Source: Limnohabitans sp. Rim28
Lineage (GTDB): Bacteria > Pseudomonadota > Gammaproteobacteria > Burkholderiales > Burkholderiaceae_C
DNA: 42,261 nt
Reading direction: 5' to 3'
NCBI RefSeq assembly: GCF_000293865.2
Contig: NZ_ALKN02000019.1
Coordinates: forward strand, 1-42,261
Shown here: positions 24,878-34,225 of the stretch, in pieces
Numbering within the stretch: the first letter of the stretch is position 1
Layout of the letters: every line of letters begins with the position of its first letter
Notes under the pieces: generated by a model
The model's database searches: none
What the model was told of the DNA's origin: nothing
Seen by the model: the letters and a program-made list of their open reading frames with translations, nothing else
Position numbers and translations under genes: made by a program

Positions 24878-25540
24878 TCAACTGTGGCGTTTGCTGCGTG
24901 TCAGGTCCACACCCAGTTGCTTGAGTTTTCTGTACAAGTGGGTTCGCTCCAAGCCTGTTTTTTCTGCCACGCGGGTCATGGATCCGGCCTCATGGGCCAG
25001 ATGAAATTCGAAATAGGCTTTTTCGAAAGCATCACGCGCCTCGCGCAGCGGACGGTCCAGCTCAAAGCTTTGTTGAACGTCGGGGGTGGCGGCTGTCTCA
25101 TGGGCCACCAAACTGGACATGGACAAGGTGCTGGAGAGGGGCTGCGGGGCTGCAGCGAGCATGGCTTGTTGAACTTGATCTCGCAACAAACCTTGCTCGA
25201 CCGCCTTGAGGAGTTTTTGCAAGGTAATGGGCTTTTCGAGGAAAGCTTGGGCGCCGATTTTGACCGCCTCGACAGCGGTGTCGATGGTGGCATGCCCACT
25301 CATCATGATCACCGGCATGGTCAACAACCCGGATGCGGCCCACTCTTTGAGCAAGCTCACGCCATCGGTGTCGGGCATCCAAATGTCGAGCAAAACCAAG
25401 TCGGGTCGCATGTTTTGACGGGCCTCGCGAGCCTGGGCTGCGTTCTCGGCAAGCTCGACCTGGTGCCCTTCATCAAAAAGGATCTCGGAGAGCAGGTCGC
25501 GAATGCCCAGCTCGTCGTCCACCACCAATATATTAGCCAT
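24878..25540 (-). CDS. ntrX: NtrX-like response regulator without the AAA+ domain
   Basis: This 220-residue response regulator has a receiver domain (1-120) with acidic pocket VVDDE, phospho-acceptor Asp52 (LLDIWMPDTDG) and LEKPIT lysine. It is joined by a short linker to a C-terminal segment like that of NtrX (REARDAFEKAYFEFHL) and a Fis-type helix-turn-helix (GSMTRVAEKTGLERTHLYRKL). The sigma54-activating AAA+ ATPase that separates these parts in classical NtrX is absent. The protein therefore likely acts with sigma70 RNA polymerase or as a repressor. It sits 18 bp downstream of the NtrY-like kinase gene. The ntrX name reflects the C-terminus and context rather than full homology. Confidence 0.88.
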   Translation of the reverse strand: MANILVVDDELGIRDLLSEILFDEGHQVELAENAAQAREARQNMRPDLVLLDIWMPDTDGVSLLKEWAASGLLTMPVIMMSGHATIDTAVEAVKIGAQAFLEKPITLQKLLKAVEQGLLRDQVQQAMLAAAPQPLSSTLSMSSLVAHETAATPDVQQSFELDRPLREARDAFEKAYFEFHLAHEAGSMTRVAEKTGLERTHLYRKLKQLGVDLTRSKRHS

Positions 25541-25558
25541 ATGCCTGTTTGTCTCTGT

Positions 25559-27856
25559 TCATGAAGTGGGCGTTTGGGGCCCCTGTGCTTCTTGCACCAC
25601 CGCGAATGATAACGAGACTTGCGCGCCTTGTATGTCACCCTCTTCCAGCAGGTTGCCCATCTCGATGCGGGCGGCGTGTTCGTCGGCTATTTTTTTAACG
25701 ACGGCCAAGCCCAATCCCGTGCCTTTCGCTTTGGTGGTCACATAGGGCTCAAACGCTCGTTGGAGGATGTGGGGCGCAAAGCCAGGACCCGAATCGGTCA
25801 CGGTCAACCGAACGCGTTGCCGAGCGGGACGCCATTCGGTGCGCACCTGAACACGGGCTGGCGACGCAGCGTCACCCCGCAACTCACAAGCATCTTGCGC
25901 GTTCTGCAGCAAGTTATGAATGACCTGGCGCAGTTGCTGCTCGTCGCCCAGTATGGCCGGGCATGCCGGATCAAGCTCGGCCATGACTTTGGTACGCGGC
26001 GTGGTGTCCAAGGGTTCTGTGGCGTACAAGGCCATGACATCGGTGATCAATTCATTGAGCTGCAATGGCTTGAGCTCGGCCGATGGCAGGCGTGCGTAGT
26101 CCCGAAACTCGTTGACCAAGCGCTTCATGGCATCCACTTGGTCCACGATGGTTTTCACCGATTTGGCCAACACCACCTCGTCAGCAGCGTCGAGCTTGCC
26201 AATCAAACGTCGCTCCAAGCGTTCGGCCGACAGCTGAATCGGGGTGAGAGGATTCTTGATCTCATGGGCCAGACGCCGGGCGACTTCGCCCCAGGCCTGC
26301 GCCCGCTCAGCCGACACGATCTCTGAAATATCGTCGAACACCAACAATCGCATGCCGTCAGGCAAGACGGCGCCACGTGCCAGCAAGTTCACGCCGGTTT
26401 GACTTAAACCTTGGCCAGCAGCGTGGATTTCAAACGACTTTTGCCAGTGGTCAAGTTCGTGCACGCCCGTATCTGCGCCCAAGGCTGTGAACTGCTCAGC
26501 CACGCCTTTGGCAAAGTCGGTCAGTCCGGGCAGGCTCAAAATGCTTTGCTGGTCGTGTGCCGCCACGGGCACACGCAAGATGCGCGTGGCCCCGGGGTTG
26601 GCAGACTGTATGCGCCCTTCTGCGTCGAGCACCATGACACCGGCCGTCAGGTTGTCCAAAATGGTTTGCAGATTACTTCGGGCTTGATCAAGTTGACTGA
26701 GACTGCGCTCGACATGGCCCCTGGCATCGGACAGTTGTTGGGTCATGTCGGCGAATGAGCGCGTCAACCCGCCCAACTCGTCCTTGCCTTGTAAAGCCAA
26801 CTTGGGCCTGAGGTCGCCTGCAGCCACTTGGCGCATGCCATGCGCCAACAACAACAAGGGTCTGGCCAATTGGTTACCCAACAACACCGCCAGCAATATG
26901 GCGCCCAAAACCGCCATGAACAAACTCAGGGTGAGGGTGCCGATGTACATGCGCCGTAAACCTTCACGGGCCAAAGCCCTTTCCTGGTATTCGCGGTAAG
27001 CCGCCTGCACTTCAAGGGCATTGTTGACCAATGTAGGCGGCAGTTCTTGCACCACTTGCAAAAGACGCCGATCCTCATCCAGTGCCAGGCTCCACTGCGG
27101 GATCAGCACCAGCACTTTGATCCGGCCCTTGTCTGCCCCAGAGGCAGATTCGTCAAGGCCCTCATACCAAGACAAGCTCGCGTTCTTGCGAGCCTCCCTG
27201 AATTGAAGCGGCGTGGGCCGCTCGGTACGGATCTGAAATTGCGACTGACCGGCACTGGCCACCATGCGTCCACCCAAAGTCCAGATGGCCACATCGGTGG
27301 CACCAATCTGTGTGCGGATTTTTTCGGCGGCCAAACCGGGGTTCACTTCGCCCGATTCTGCCAAGTTGGCGGCTGCGGCTTTGGCTTGTTTGGCCAGGTC
27401 CTCGCTCAGGGTATCCAGGGTGGCCCTTCCCAAGTTCAAGCCTGCCACCAGCGCGGCTTCGACCTTGACGTCGAACCAGCTTTCAATCGAGCGCGACACA
27501 AACTGGTAGGACACCACGTAAATCAGCACGCCAGGCACCACGCCCACCAAGGCAAAGATGCCCGCCAACTTGACCAGTAAGCGCGCGCCAAACTGACCTT
27601 TGCGCAGCCGCAACCATAGCCGAATAGAACCCCACAAAATGGTCAGCAACAGACCGCCGGCCACAACAGCGTTGGTGACGACCAGCCATTCGTAGTTGTG
27701 GTTGAAGTTTTCGCTTTGGTCGGTGGCCTGCGTCATGAGCACCAGCAAACCCACCCCGATCAAGACCGAGCTGAGGGCACCCACCAACAACAGCCAGCGA
27801 CTGGCCCCTTTGGGCAGGCTGGTGAACTTTTGGCGATAGGCTTGGGCCCAAGGCAT
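25559..27856 (-). CDS. ntrY: NtrY-like membrane sensor histidine kinase
   Basis: This 765-residue kinase has three N-terminal membrane helices (about 20-41, 57-80, 92-112), a periplasmic sensor region (about 115-300) and a fourth helix. A HAMP domain (around NQLARPLLLLAHGMRQVAAG), a PAS domain (starting LQTILDNLTAGVMVLD), HisKA with the phospho-His in RRLAHEIKNPLTPIQ, and an HATPase follow. The HATPase has an N-box (HNLLQNAQDA) and G-boxes (DSGPGFAP, GTGLGLAVVK). It should phosphorylate the response regulator encoded next. NtrYX systems are linked to nitrogen, envelope and redox responses. The stop of the DUF4390 gene lies one base before its start. Confidence 0.93.
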   Translation of the reverse strand: MPWAQAYRQKFTSLPKGASRWLLLVGALSSVLIGVGLLVLMTQATDQSENFNHNYEWLVVTNAVVAGGLLLTILWGSIRLWLRLRKGQFGARLLVKLAGIFALVGVVPGVLIYVVSYQFVSRSIESWFDVKVEAALVAGLNLGRATLDTLSEDLAKQAKAAAANLAESGEVNPGLAAEKIRTQIGATDVAIWTLGGRMVASAGQSQFQIRTERPTPLQFREARKNASLSWYEGLDESASGADKGRIKVLVLIPQWSLALDEDRRLLQVVQELPPTLVNNALEVQAAYREYQERALAREGLRRMYIGTLTLSLFMAVLGAILLAVLLGNQLARPLLLLAHGMRQVAAGDLRPKLALQGKDELGGLTRSFADMTQQLSDARGHVERSLSQLDQARSNLQTILDNLTAGVMVLDAEGRIQSANPGATRILRVPVAAHDQQSILSLPGLTDFAKGVAEQFTALGADTGVHELDHWQKSFEIHAAGQGLSQTGVNLLARGAVLPDGMRLLVFDDISEIVSAERAQAWGEVARRLAHEIKNPLTPIQLSAERLERRLIGKLDAADEVVLAKSVKTIVDQVDAMKRLVNEFRDYARLPSAELKPLQLNELITDVMALYATEPLDTTPRTKVMAELDPACPAILGDEQQLRQVIHNLLQNAQDACELRGDAASPARVQVRTEWRPARQRVRLTVTDSGPGFAPHILQRAFEPYVTTKAKGTGLGLAVVKKIADEHAARIEMGNLLEEGDIQGAQVSLSFAVVQEAQGPQTPTS

Positions 27857-27857
27857 G

Positions 27858-28511
27858 TCAGCGCACCAAGTCCTGGCTCAAACGGAGTGTTTTGCTGACC
27901 TGCAAATTCCAATCGGATTGGCCGCCTGCAGCAATTTGAAAGGGCCTGGGCAGTTGTGAGACATCCAGCTTGAAGTTGTAGCGAATGCGCTGCCGAGCGT
28001 CGGGGCTCAGACTTTGGAGGTCCACCAGTCGCCATGCAGACTGCCTGCGAATGACGCTCAGGGCTTCCACCAGGGTGTCAAAATTTTGCGAGATGCTGCC
28101 CGCCAAACCGGTGCCCGCGATCGGTTCTGACGACACATTCAAACGCCAACGCCGAGTCAGGGGTTGAAAAGCCAGCCTGTAGTAGCGGTGGCTCACACTC
28201 ACTTGGGCATCGGTCCAATACCATCGGTCTCGCAAAATCTCGGCTTCGGCCACAAAGTGCAGTGCCAGGCCCTTGACCAAGGCATCTTCCAAGACAGGGC
28301 CCAACTCCAAAGACGTCTGAGCGTTGAGCACCAAGTTGCCGTTCTCGCGCAGCGCTTTGAGCTCGGTCAGCTCCATGCTGGCGTTTTGCGCCCAAGCTGC
28401 GGAAATAGACAAGATGCCAACGCACAACAGCCGCACCAGGCTGCTGAGCAGCTCAAGCCCGTTCTTTTTCCAGCAGTGCGTAATAAAACCCATCGTGTTC
28501 ACCCAATGCAT
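27858..28511 (-). CDS. DUF4390 exported protein
   Basis: This protein of about 217 residues has an N-terminal signal or anchor segment (LLSSLVRLLCVGILSISAAW, likely cut after AWA) and a beta-rich DUF4390 domain (MELTELKALRENGNLVLNAQ through TRRWRLNV). Proteins of this family are consistently encoded between rsmB and ntrY in Betaproteobacteria; their role is unknown, perhaps modulating the NtrY sensor. The start overlaps the end of rsmB by 59 bp. An alternative ATG at 28493 would shorten it by six residues, and neither has a strong ribosome-binding site. Confidence 0.82.
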   Translation of the reverse strand: MHWVNTMGFITHCWKKNGLELLSSLVRLLCVGILSISAAWAQNASMELTELKALRENGNLVLNAQTSLELGPVLEDALVKGLALHFVAEAEILRDRWYWTDAQVSVSHRYYRLAFQPLTRRWRLNVSSEPIAGTGLAGSISQNFDTLVEALSVIRRQSAWRLVDLQSLSPDARQRIRYNFKLDVSQLPRPFQIAAGGQSDWNLQVSKTLRLSQDLVR

Positions 28512-29886
28512 TGTCCACGACCGGAAGACCTGTGGGAGTATGACCCGGTATCAAATGGCCGGGAGATGGCAGCAATTGGGCATTGGTGTTGCGCTGAAGA
28601 AACGCTTGCACGGTTTCATCCCCTTCGGAACGAAAGACCGAACAGGTGCAGTAAAGCAACCGCCCGCCCGGCGCCAAGAGCGGCCAAAGCGCTTTGAGCA
28701 ATTGCGCTTGAATTTGACCCAGCTTGGCGCTGTCGTTGGGTCGACGCAGCCAACGCACGTCAGGGTGTCTGCGCACGATGCCCGAAGCGGTGCATGGGGC
28801 ATCCAACAAGATGGCATCAAAGCTTTGGCCATCCCACCAACTGGCGGGCTGAGCCGCATCTGCGGCGCGAACTTCTGCACGAACCTCTGCCTGAACACCC
28901 AAACGTTGCAAGTTCTGACCAATCCGCTGGCAGCGGCGGGCATCGACATCAAGGGCCAGCACCCGGGCTTGGGGGTAACAAGCCAACAAGTGAGCGGTCT
29001 TGCCGCCCGGGGCAGCACAAGCGTCCAAGATACGCCAGGGCTGGGTGGCATCACGGCCTTGCAGCAACAAAGGCGCGGCCACTTGGGCTGCAGCATCTTG
29101 CACCGAAACATGGCCTTGGGCAAAGCCGGGCAACTGGGTCACCGGCACAGCCTTTGCCAACTGCAGGCCTGTGGCCCCAACAGCTTTGGCGGGCAAGCCC
29201 AAGGCCAGCAACTGCGCTTGGTATTCGGCCACGCTGTGGTGGCTGGGATCGACGCGCAAGCTCATGGGCGCGGGCTGCTGTGCCATGCCCAGCAAGCTTT
29301 GCCATTGACCTGGGTATTCGGCTTGCAGGCGCTCGATCCACCACAGGGGGTGATTCCAAAAGGCTTGTGGGTTGGTGTCGGTCAGGGCCATCAAGTCTTC
29401 ACGTTCACGCATGAAGCGCCTCAGACAGGCGTTGATGAAACCGCTTTGGGCGTGCGTCGTTCTTTGCTGGCGCGCGGCTTCAACCGCTTGGTTGACCAAG
29501 GTGTGCACCGGGTAAGGCGCCGCAGCGGCTTGCCAGCTCAAGGCCAAGGCGGTACACAGCAAAGCGTCGGCAGCCGGTGGTGGGGCTTTGCTGGCCAATT
29601 GTTCGCGCAGCGCGATCGCGCGTCCCAGTTGCCGCATGACCTGAAAAGCCAGCGCTTGCACACCGGGGCGCAGTTCGGGGGGCACCGCTTCGATTTCAGG
29701 CGTCAAAGAACGCCCTGCTCGCACACTCTGCACCACCGCTGCAGTCGCTTGCAGCAGTTGCCACAAGGGTGCCGAATGGTTGGAGGGCCCCTGCTGGGAC
29801 GGCTGACCCGGCCCCAGTGCTTCGGAAGCTTTGACGGTCGTTCGCGGGGACCTTGGGAGGGGATGGGCGCGTGGCTTTGGGGTCAT
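28453..29886 (-). CDS. rsmB: 16S rRNA (cytosine-967-C5) methyltransferase RsmB
   Basis: This 477-residue enzyme methylates C967 of 16S rRNA using S-adenosylmethionine. A disordered basic start is followed by a NusB-like RNA-binding domain (about 40-165). The Rossmann methyltransferase domain carries the SAM motif DACAAPGGKTAHLL (288-301) and two catalytic cysteines: Cys365 in LLDAPCTASG and Cys415 in YCTCS. It is a normal RsmB. The gene starts about 100 bp after rpoC, beyond the rpoC terminators, and leads into the DUF4390-ntrY-ntrX operon. Confidence 0.94.
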   Translation of the reverse strand: MTPKPRAHPLPRSPRTTVKASEALGPGQPSQQGPSNHSAPLWQLLQATAAVVQSVRAGRSLTPEIEAVPPELRPGVQALAFQVMRQLGRAIALREQLASKAPPPAADALLCTALALSWQAAAAPYPVHTLVNQAVEAARQQRTTHAQSGFINACLRRFMREREDLMALTDTNPQAFWNHPLWWIERLQAEYPGQWQSLLGMAQQPAPMSLRVDPSHHSVAEYQAQLLALGLPAKAVGATGLQLAKAVPVTQLPGFAQGHVSVQDAAAQVAAPLLLQGRDATQPWRILDACAAPGGKTAHLLACYPQARVLALDVDARRCQRIGQNLQRLGVQAEVRAEVRAADAAQPASWWDGQSFDAILLDAPCTASGIVRRHPDVRWLRRPNDSAKLGQIQAQLLKALWPLLAPGGRLLYCTCSVFRSEGDETVQAFLQRNTNAQLLPSPGHLIPGHTPTGLPVVDNALGEHDGFYYALLEKERA

Positions 29887-29918
29887 GGTGTGGGCCGTGA
29901 ATGCCTGTTAGAAAATGA

Positions 29919-29979
29919 AACAGCCCCTGACCACTTGGCGGTACAGGGGCTGTTCAAGGGTCACCGGGGGGCCGGTGAC
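29919..29979 (-). terminator. Two tandem hairpins ending the rpoBC transcript
   Basis: Just after the rpoC stop, GTCACCGG and CCGGTGAC (29960-29967, 29972-29979) form a tight hairpin. Next, AACAGCCCCTG pairs with CAGGGGCTGTT (29919-29929, 29944-29954) in a second hairpin, followed on the minus strand by T-rich TCATTTTCT. The second looks like an intrinsic terminator; the first may stabilise the RNA end. Confidence 0.8.
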
Positions 29980-29987
29980 TTCATCGC

Positions 29988-32900
29988 TCAGGCGGCTTCG
30001 CCTGCGTCTGTGACAGTGTCTTCAGTCGACTCACCGGCCAAGTCCGCCGCTTCTGCATCGGCAATGGCTTTGCGCTCGGCATCGTCCATCGCGTCTTTCA
30101 CGGCGCGGGCCTTGTGATAGGCCAAACCTGTACCGGCGGGAATCAAACGACCCACGATCACGTTTTCCTTCAAGCCGCGCAACTCGTCGCGCTTGCCCAT
30201 GATGGCCGCTTCGGTCAACACACGGGTCGTTTCCTGGAAGGAAGCGGCCGAGATGAACGAGTCGGTCGACAAGGAGGCTTTGGTGATACCCAGCAACAAG
30301 TTGCTGAAGGTCGCTGGGATCTTGCCTTCGCGCTGCAAAGCTTCGTTGGTATTGAGGATTTCGGAGCGTTCCACCTGCTCACCAGAGATGTAGGTGGACT
30401 CACCGATGTTCTCGACCACGACGCGGCGCAGCATCTGACGAACAATCACTTCAATGTGCTTGTCGTTGATCTTCACGCCTTGCAAACGGTACACGTCTTG
30501 GACTTCGTCGACGATGTAACGGGCCAGCTCTTCCATGCCCAAAAGGCGCAGGATGTCTTGTGGGTCTGCAGGGCCGTCCACAATGCTTTCGCCCTTGTTG
30601 ACCACCTGGCCTTCGTGCACCAGGATGTTCTTTTCCTTGGGGATCAGTTCATCCCAGACCTTGCCATCTGGATCGGTGATCTGCAAGCGGACTTTGCCCT
30701 TGGTCTCTTTACCGAACGACACGGTACCGGTCATCTCGGCCAGCATGCCCTTGTCTTTGGGTGTACGGGCTTCGAACAGTTCGGCCACACGTGGCAAACC
30801 GCCGGTGATGTCTCGGGTCTTTTGACCTTCAACAGGGATACGGGCCAGCACCTCGCCTGGGCCCACGTCCATGCCGTCGCGCACCTGAATCAGCGAGCCG
30901 ATCTGGAAGCCAATCGTCACCGAATGGTCGGTGCCGGGGATTTTGACTTCTTTGCCAGAGGCGTCGATCAACTTGACCTGGGGGCGAATGACCTTGGCAG
31001 CACCACGGCGCTTGGGGTCAATGACCACCAAGGTGGACAGGCCCGTGACCTCGTCCATTTGCTTGGCCACAGTGAGGCCTTCTTCGACGTTTTCGAATTG
31101 AACCTTACCGGCAAACTCGGTGATGATGGGACGTGTCAACGGATCCCAGTTGGCCAAGATGACGCCGGCCTTGATGGTTTGGTCGGGCTTGATGGCCAAG
31201 ATCGCACCGTACGGCACTTTGTGGCGCTCGCGCTCACGACCCGCATCGGAGATGACGATTTCACCGGAACGGGAAATCACCACCAACTCGCCTTTGGTGT
31301 TGGTCACATAACGCATCGTGGCATTGAAACCAATCGTGCCGCTGGACTTGGCTTCCACGCTGGAGGCCACTGCCGCACGCGACGCCGCACCACCAATGTG
31401 GAAGGTACGCATGGTCAACTGTGTGCCTGGCTCACCGATCGACTGAGCGGCAATGATGCCCACAGCTTCGCCGGTGTTGATCAAGCCACCACGGCCCAAA
31501 TCGCGGCCGTAGCAGCTGGCGCACAAACCAAAGCGGGTCTCGCAAGTCAGGGCGGTGCGAACTTTGACTTCGTCCACGCCGACCAATTCCAACTCGTCCA
31601 ACATGTCTTCGTCCAGCATGACGCCGGTCTTGACCATGACAGCGCGTGTTTCGGGGTGCAGCACGTCTTCGACAACGGTGCGGCCCAAAGCGCGGTCGCG
31701 CAGGGATTCGATCACTTCACCACCTTCAACGATGGCGCGCATCAGGGAACCGTTGCGGGTTCCGCAGTCTTGCTCGGTCACGACCAAGTCTTGCACCACG
31801 TCGCACAAACGACGGGTCAGGTAACCCGAGTTGGCGGTCTTCAAAGCCGTGTCGGCCAAGCCTTTACGGGCACCGTGTGTCGAGATGAAGTACTGCAACA
31901 CGTTCAGGCCTTCACGGAAGTTCGCCGTGATGGGGGTCTCAATGATGGAGCCGTCTGGCTTGGCCATCAGGCCACGCATGCCGGCCAGCTGACGGATCTG
32001 CGCAGCAGAACCACGGGCACCGGAGTCGGCCATCATGTAAATCGAGTTGAACGATTCTTGGTCGACTTCGTTGCCGTGACGGTCGATGGTCTTCTCTTTG
32101 CGGAGTTGGTCCATCATCACTTTAGAGACGACATCACCGGCTTTGCCCCAGATGTCCACCACCTTGTTGTAGCGCTCGCCAGAGGTCACCAGACCCGAGA
32201 CGTATTGCTGCTCGATGTCTTTGACTTCTTTTTCGGCGGCTTCGATGATGGCGGGCTTCTCAGGCGGCACCAACATGTCGTCGATACCAATCGAGATACC
32301 GGCGCGTGTGGCCAAACGGAAACCGTTTTGCAACAACTTGTCGGCAAACACCACCGTCTCTTTCAAGCCGCACTTGCGGAATGCCGTGTTGATCAGCTTA
32401 GAGATTTCCTTCTTCTTCAGCGCCTTGTTCAGGTTGCTGAAGGGCAGGCCCTTGGGCAAGATCTCTGACAACAGAGCACGGCCCACGGTGGTTTCCACCA
32501 TCGACACAGACGGGGTGAATTCACCGGTCGTTTTGTCTTTGGTCCACTCGGTCATGCGCACGTTGATTTTGGCCGTCAACTCGACGGCGTCGGCGTCCAA
32601 GGCGCGCTGCACTTCACCGATGTCGGCAAAGATCAGGCCTTCACCACGGGCATTGATGCGGTCACGCGTGGCGTAGTACAAACCCAGCACCACGTCTTGC
32701 GACGGGACGATGGAGGGTTCGCCGGAAGCTGGGAACAAGATGTTGTTCGAAGCCAGCATCAGGGTGCGGGCTTCCATCTGGGCTTCGACCGACAGCGGCA
32801 CGTGCACAGCCATTTGGTCACCGTCGAAGTCGGCGTTGAAGGCCGCGCAAACGAGGGGGTGCAACTGGATGGCTTTACCTTCGATGAGCAAAGGCTCAAA

Positions 32901-34202
32901 AGCTTGGATGCCCAAACGGTGCAAGGTAGGCGCACGGTTCAGCATCACGGGGTGCTCTTTGATGACCTCTTCCAAGATGTCCCAGACCACCGGTGTACCG
33001 GCTTCGACTTCTTTCTTGGCCGCCTTGATGGTGGTGGCGATGCCCATCGACTCAAGACGGGCAAAGATGAACGGCTTGAACAACTCGATGGCCATCAACT
33101 TGGGCAAACCGCACTGGTGCAGCTTGAGCGTTGGGCCCACGGTGATGACAGAACGACCGGAGTAATCGACGCGCTTGCCCAGCAAGTTCTGACGGAAACG
33201 ACCGCTCTTGCCTTTGATCATGTCGGCCAAAGACTTCAAAGCACGCTTGTTGGCGCCGGTCATGGCTTTGCCGCGACGGCCGTTGTCCAGCAAGCTGTCC
33301 ACGGCTTCTTGCAACATGCGCTTTTCGTTGCGCGCAATGATCTCGGGCGCCTTCAGCTCCAGCAAGCGGCGCAGACGGCTGTTGCGGTTGATGACGCGGC
33401 GATACAGGTCGTTCAGGTCGGAGGTGGCAAAACGGCCACCGTCCAGTGGCACCAAAGGACGCAGGTCCGGTGGCAACACGGGCAACACTTCGAGCACCAT
33501 CCACTCGGGCTTGATGCCCGACTTCTTGAAAGCTTCCAGCACTTTGAGGCGCTTGGAATTTTTCTTGACCTTGAGTTCGGAGCCGGTCAAGTCACCGCGC
33601 AGGCGCTCGATTTCGCTTTCGATGTCGATGCTTTGCAGCAATTCCTTGATGCCTTCGGCGCCCATCTTGGCGACGAATTCATCGCCGTATTCCTTGATCT
33701 TGGCGTCGTAGTCGTCCTCGGACATGATGCCGAACTTTTTCAGCGGGGTCATGCCGGGGTCGGTCACGACATACGCTTCAAAGTACAAGACACGCTCAAT
33801 GTCGCGCAGTGTCATGTCGAGCACCAGGCCCAAACGCGATGGCAAGGACTTGAGGAACCAGATGTGGGCGCAAGGCGCGGCCAGATCGATGTGGCCCATG
33901 CGCTCGCGGCGCACTTTGGTCTGCGTGACTTCAACGCCGCACTTCTCGCAGATCACACCGCGGTGCTTGAGGCGTTTGTACTTGCCGCACAAGCATTCGT
34001 AGTCTTTGATGGGGCCAAAAATCTTGGCGCAAAACAGACCATCACGCTCAGGCTTGAAGGTACGGTAGTTGATGGTTTCCGGCTTTTTCACTTCACCGAA
34101 AGACCACGAACGGATCTTTTCGGGCGATGCCAGGCCGATGCGGATGGCATCGAAATGGTCATCGGGCGTGAACTGCTTGAACAGGTCGAGTAGTGATTTC
34201 AT
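29988..34202 (-). CDS. rpoC: RNA polymerase beta' subunit
   Basis: This 1404-residue catalytic subunit of RNA polymerase pairs with beta to form the active-site cleft. It has the N-terminal zinc site Cys70, Cys72, Cys85 and Cys88 (CLCGKYK...CEKC), the catalytic NADFDGDQ triad (about 458-465), the bridge helix/trigger loop region ([15 protein letters not shown]) and the second zinc site ([11 protein letters not shown]). The length is normal for a betaproteobacterium. It is encoded 23 bp after rpoB and ends before two hairpins. The Ala/Glu/Asp-rich C-terminus is typical of the group. Confidence 0.98.
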   Translation of the reverse strand: MKSLLDLFKQFTPDDHFDAIRIGLASPEKIRSWSFGEVKKPETINYRTFKPERDGLFCAKIFGPIKDYECLCGKYKRLKHRGVICEKCGVEVTQTKVRRERMGHIDLAAPCAHIWFLKSLPSRLGLVLDMTLRDIERVLYFEAYVVTDPGMTPLKKFGIMSEDDYDAKIKEYGDEFVAKMGAEGIKELLQSIDIESEIERLRGDLTGSELKVKKNSKRLKVLEAFKKSGIKPEWMVLEVLPVLPPDLRPLVPLDGGRFATSDLNDLYRRVINRNSRLRRLLELKAPEIIARNEKRMLQEAVDSLLDNGRRGKAMTGANKRALKSLADMIKGKSGRFRQNLLGKRVDYSGRSVITVGPTLKLHQCGLPKLMAIELFKPFIFARLESMGIATTIKAAKKEVEAGTPVVWDILEEVIKEHPVMLNRAPTLHRLGIQAFEPLLIEGKAIQLHPLVCAAFNADFDGDQMAVHVPLSVEAQMEARTLMLASNNILFPASGEPSIVPSQDVVLGLYYATRDRINARGEGLIFADIGEVQRALDADAVELTAKINVRMTEWTKDKTTGEFTPSVSMVETTVGRALLSEILPKGLPFSNLNKALKKKEISKLINTAFRKCGLKETVVFADKLLQNGFRLATRAGISIGIDDMLVPPEKPAIIEAAEKEVKDIEQQYVSGLVTSGERYNKVVDIWGKAGDVVSKVMMDQLRKEKTIDRHGNEVDQESFNSIYMMADSGARGSAAQIRQLAGMRGLMAKPDGSIIETPITANFREGLNVLQYFISTHGARKGLADTALKTANSGYLTRRLCDVVQDLVVTEQDCGTRNGSLMRAIVEGGEVIESLRDRALGRTVVEDVLHPETRAVMVKTGVMLDEDMLDELELVGVDEVKVRTALTCETRFGLCASCYGRDLGRGGLINTGEAVGIIAAQSIGEPGTQLTMRTFHIGGAASRAAVASSVEAKSSGTIGFNATMRYVTNTKGELVVISRSGEIVISDAGRERERHKVPYGAILAIKPDQTIKAGVILANWDPLTRPIITEFAGKVQFENVEEGLTVAKQMDEVTGLSTLVVIDPKRRGAAKVIRPQVKLIDASGKEVKIPGTDHSVTIGFQIGSLIQVRDGMDVGPGEVLARIPVEGQKTRDITGGLPRVAELFEARTPKDKGMLAEMTGTVSFGKETKGKVRLQITDPDGKVWDELIPKEKNILVHEGQVVNKGESIVDGPADPQDILRLLGMEELARYIVDEVQDVYRLQGVKINDKHIEVIVRQMLRRVVVENIGESTYISGEQVERSEILNTNEALQREGKIPATFSNLLLGITKASLSTDSFISAASFQETTRVLTEAAIMGKRDELRGLKENVIVGRLIPAGTGLAYHKARAVKDAMDDAERKAIADAEAADLAGESTEDTVTDAGEAA

Positions 34203-34225
34203 GGTTTAAATCCTTTGCCTGTGAA

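Noticed and set aside
28324..30117. 597-codon plus-strand frame opposite rsmB and the rpoC end
   Set aside because: It lies across rsmB, a clear methyltransferase gene, and across two rpoC hairpins, and it has no protein-family features.
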